Positions 6,719 to 6,815 of a stretch of DNA of 6,815 nucleotides are shown here, piece after piece. The translations under genes were made by a program, and so were the position numbers. The stretch's first letter is position 1; each line of letters begins with the position of its first letter. The DNA comes from Burkholderiales bacterium (lineage in GTDB: Bacteria; Pseudomonadota; Gammaproteobacteria; Burkholderiales; Burkholderiaceae_E). Where the stretch lies: the NCBI GenBank assembly GCA_027489195.1, contig JAIYAG010000313.1:1-6815 (forward strand), in the 5' to 3' direction. The notes below the pieces were generated by a model that was not told the origin of the DNA, ran no database searches, and saw nothing but the letters and a program-made list of their open reading frames with translations.

Positions 6719-6815
6719 TCAGTCGTGCAGGTGGGCGAGGAAGCGCCGGGTGCGCTCGGTGTCCGGGGCGTCGAAGATCCGGTCCGGGGTGCCGGTCTCG
6801 ACGACCGCGCCCTCG
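6719..6815 (-). CDS. Amino-acid-type ABC transporter ATP-binding protein, C-terminal fragment
   Basis: Only the last 31 codons and the TGA lie in the window; the gene continues past the right edge. The readable end, EGAVVETGTPDRIFDAPDTE followed by RTRRFLAHLHD, matches the C terminus of polar-amino-acid (GlnQ/HisP-type) ATPases, which typically end in a G-x-P-xx-IF-xx-P-xx-ERTR-x-FL pattern. The Walker and signature motifs are off the window, so the call rests on this tail alone. It is the most upstream visible gene of the operon, and its permease and binding-protein partners are expected beyond 6815. It implies uptake of a small polar, probably amino-acid-like or amide-bearing solute. Confidence 0.8.
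   Translation of the reverse strand, partial: EGAVVETGTPDRIFDAPDTERTRRFLAHLHD

Overview
The window is a very GC-rich stretch (well above 70% GC by eye). Every convincing gene lies on the minus strand, so transcription runs from position 6815 towards position 1. Third codon positions are almost all G or C, and this produces long spurious open frames on the plus strand. Gene families, packing and an FNR/Anr-like palindrome suggest a proteobacterium, most likely a betaproteobacterium of the Burkholderiales type. The lineage is inferred and no marker gene proves it.

Read in the direction of transcription: (1) the last 31 codons of an amino-acid-type ABC transporter ATPase (6719-6815); (2) a complete metal-dependent amidohydrolase of the deaminase/chlorohydrolase type (5350-6711); (3) a polysaccharide-deacetylase-fold protein related to the cofactor-free allantoinase PuuE (4439-5353); (4) an amidase-signature hydrolase with its Lys-Ser-Ser triad (2997-4442); (5) a MOSC-domain protein of the YcbX/mARC type (2128-3000). 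Genes 2 to 5 are joined by three successive ATGA stop/start overlaps, and gene 2 starts 7 bp after gene 1, so this is almost certainly one operon. After a 93-bp gap comes a P-type cation ATPase (1-2034), cut by the left window edge after the TGDGVNDAP motif, so its last membrane segments are missing.

The operon looks like a scavenging or catabolic pathway for a nitrogen-containing, probably cyclic, small molecule. A transporter would import it. Three C-N-bond hydrolases of unrelated folds (a deaminase-like enzyme, a ring-opening cyclic-amidase-like enzyme and a linear amidase) would act in sequence. A molybdenum-cofactor protein whose relatives reduce N-hydroxylated compounds closes the set. 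This order resembles purine/ureide breakdown, but departures from consensus in two enzymes argue against simply calling it an allantoin operon. The substrate cannot be read from the sequence.

The 93-bp gap before the P-type ATPase holds three dyads: a perfect 16-bp palindrome resembling an FNR/Anr-family site, a 10-bp all-GC hairpin directly next to it, and a small hairpin just before the ATPase start codon. No RNA genes, insertion sequences, CRISPR arrays or signs of recent transfer were seen.
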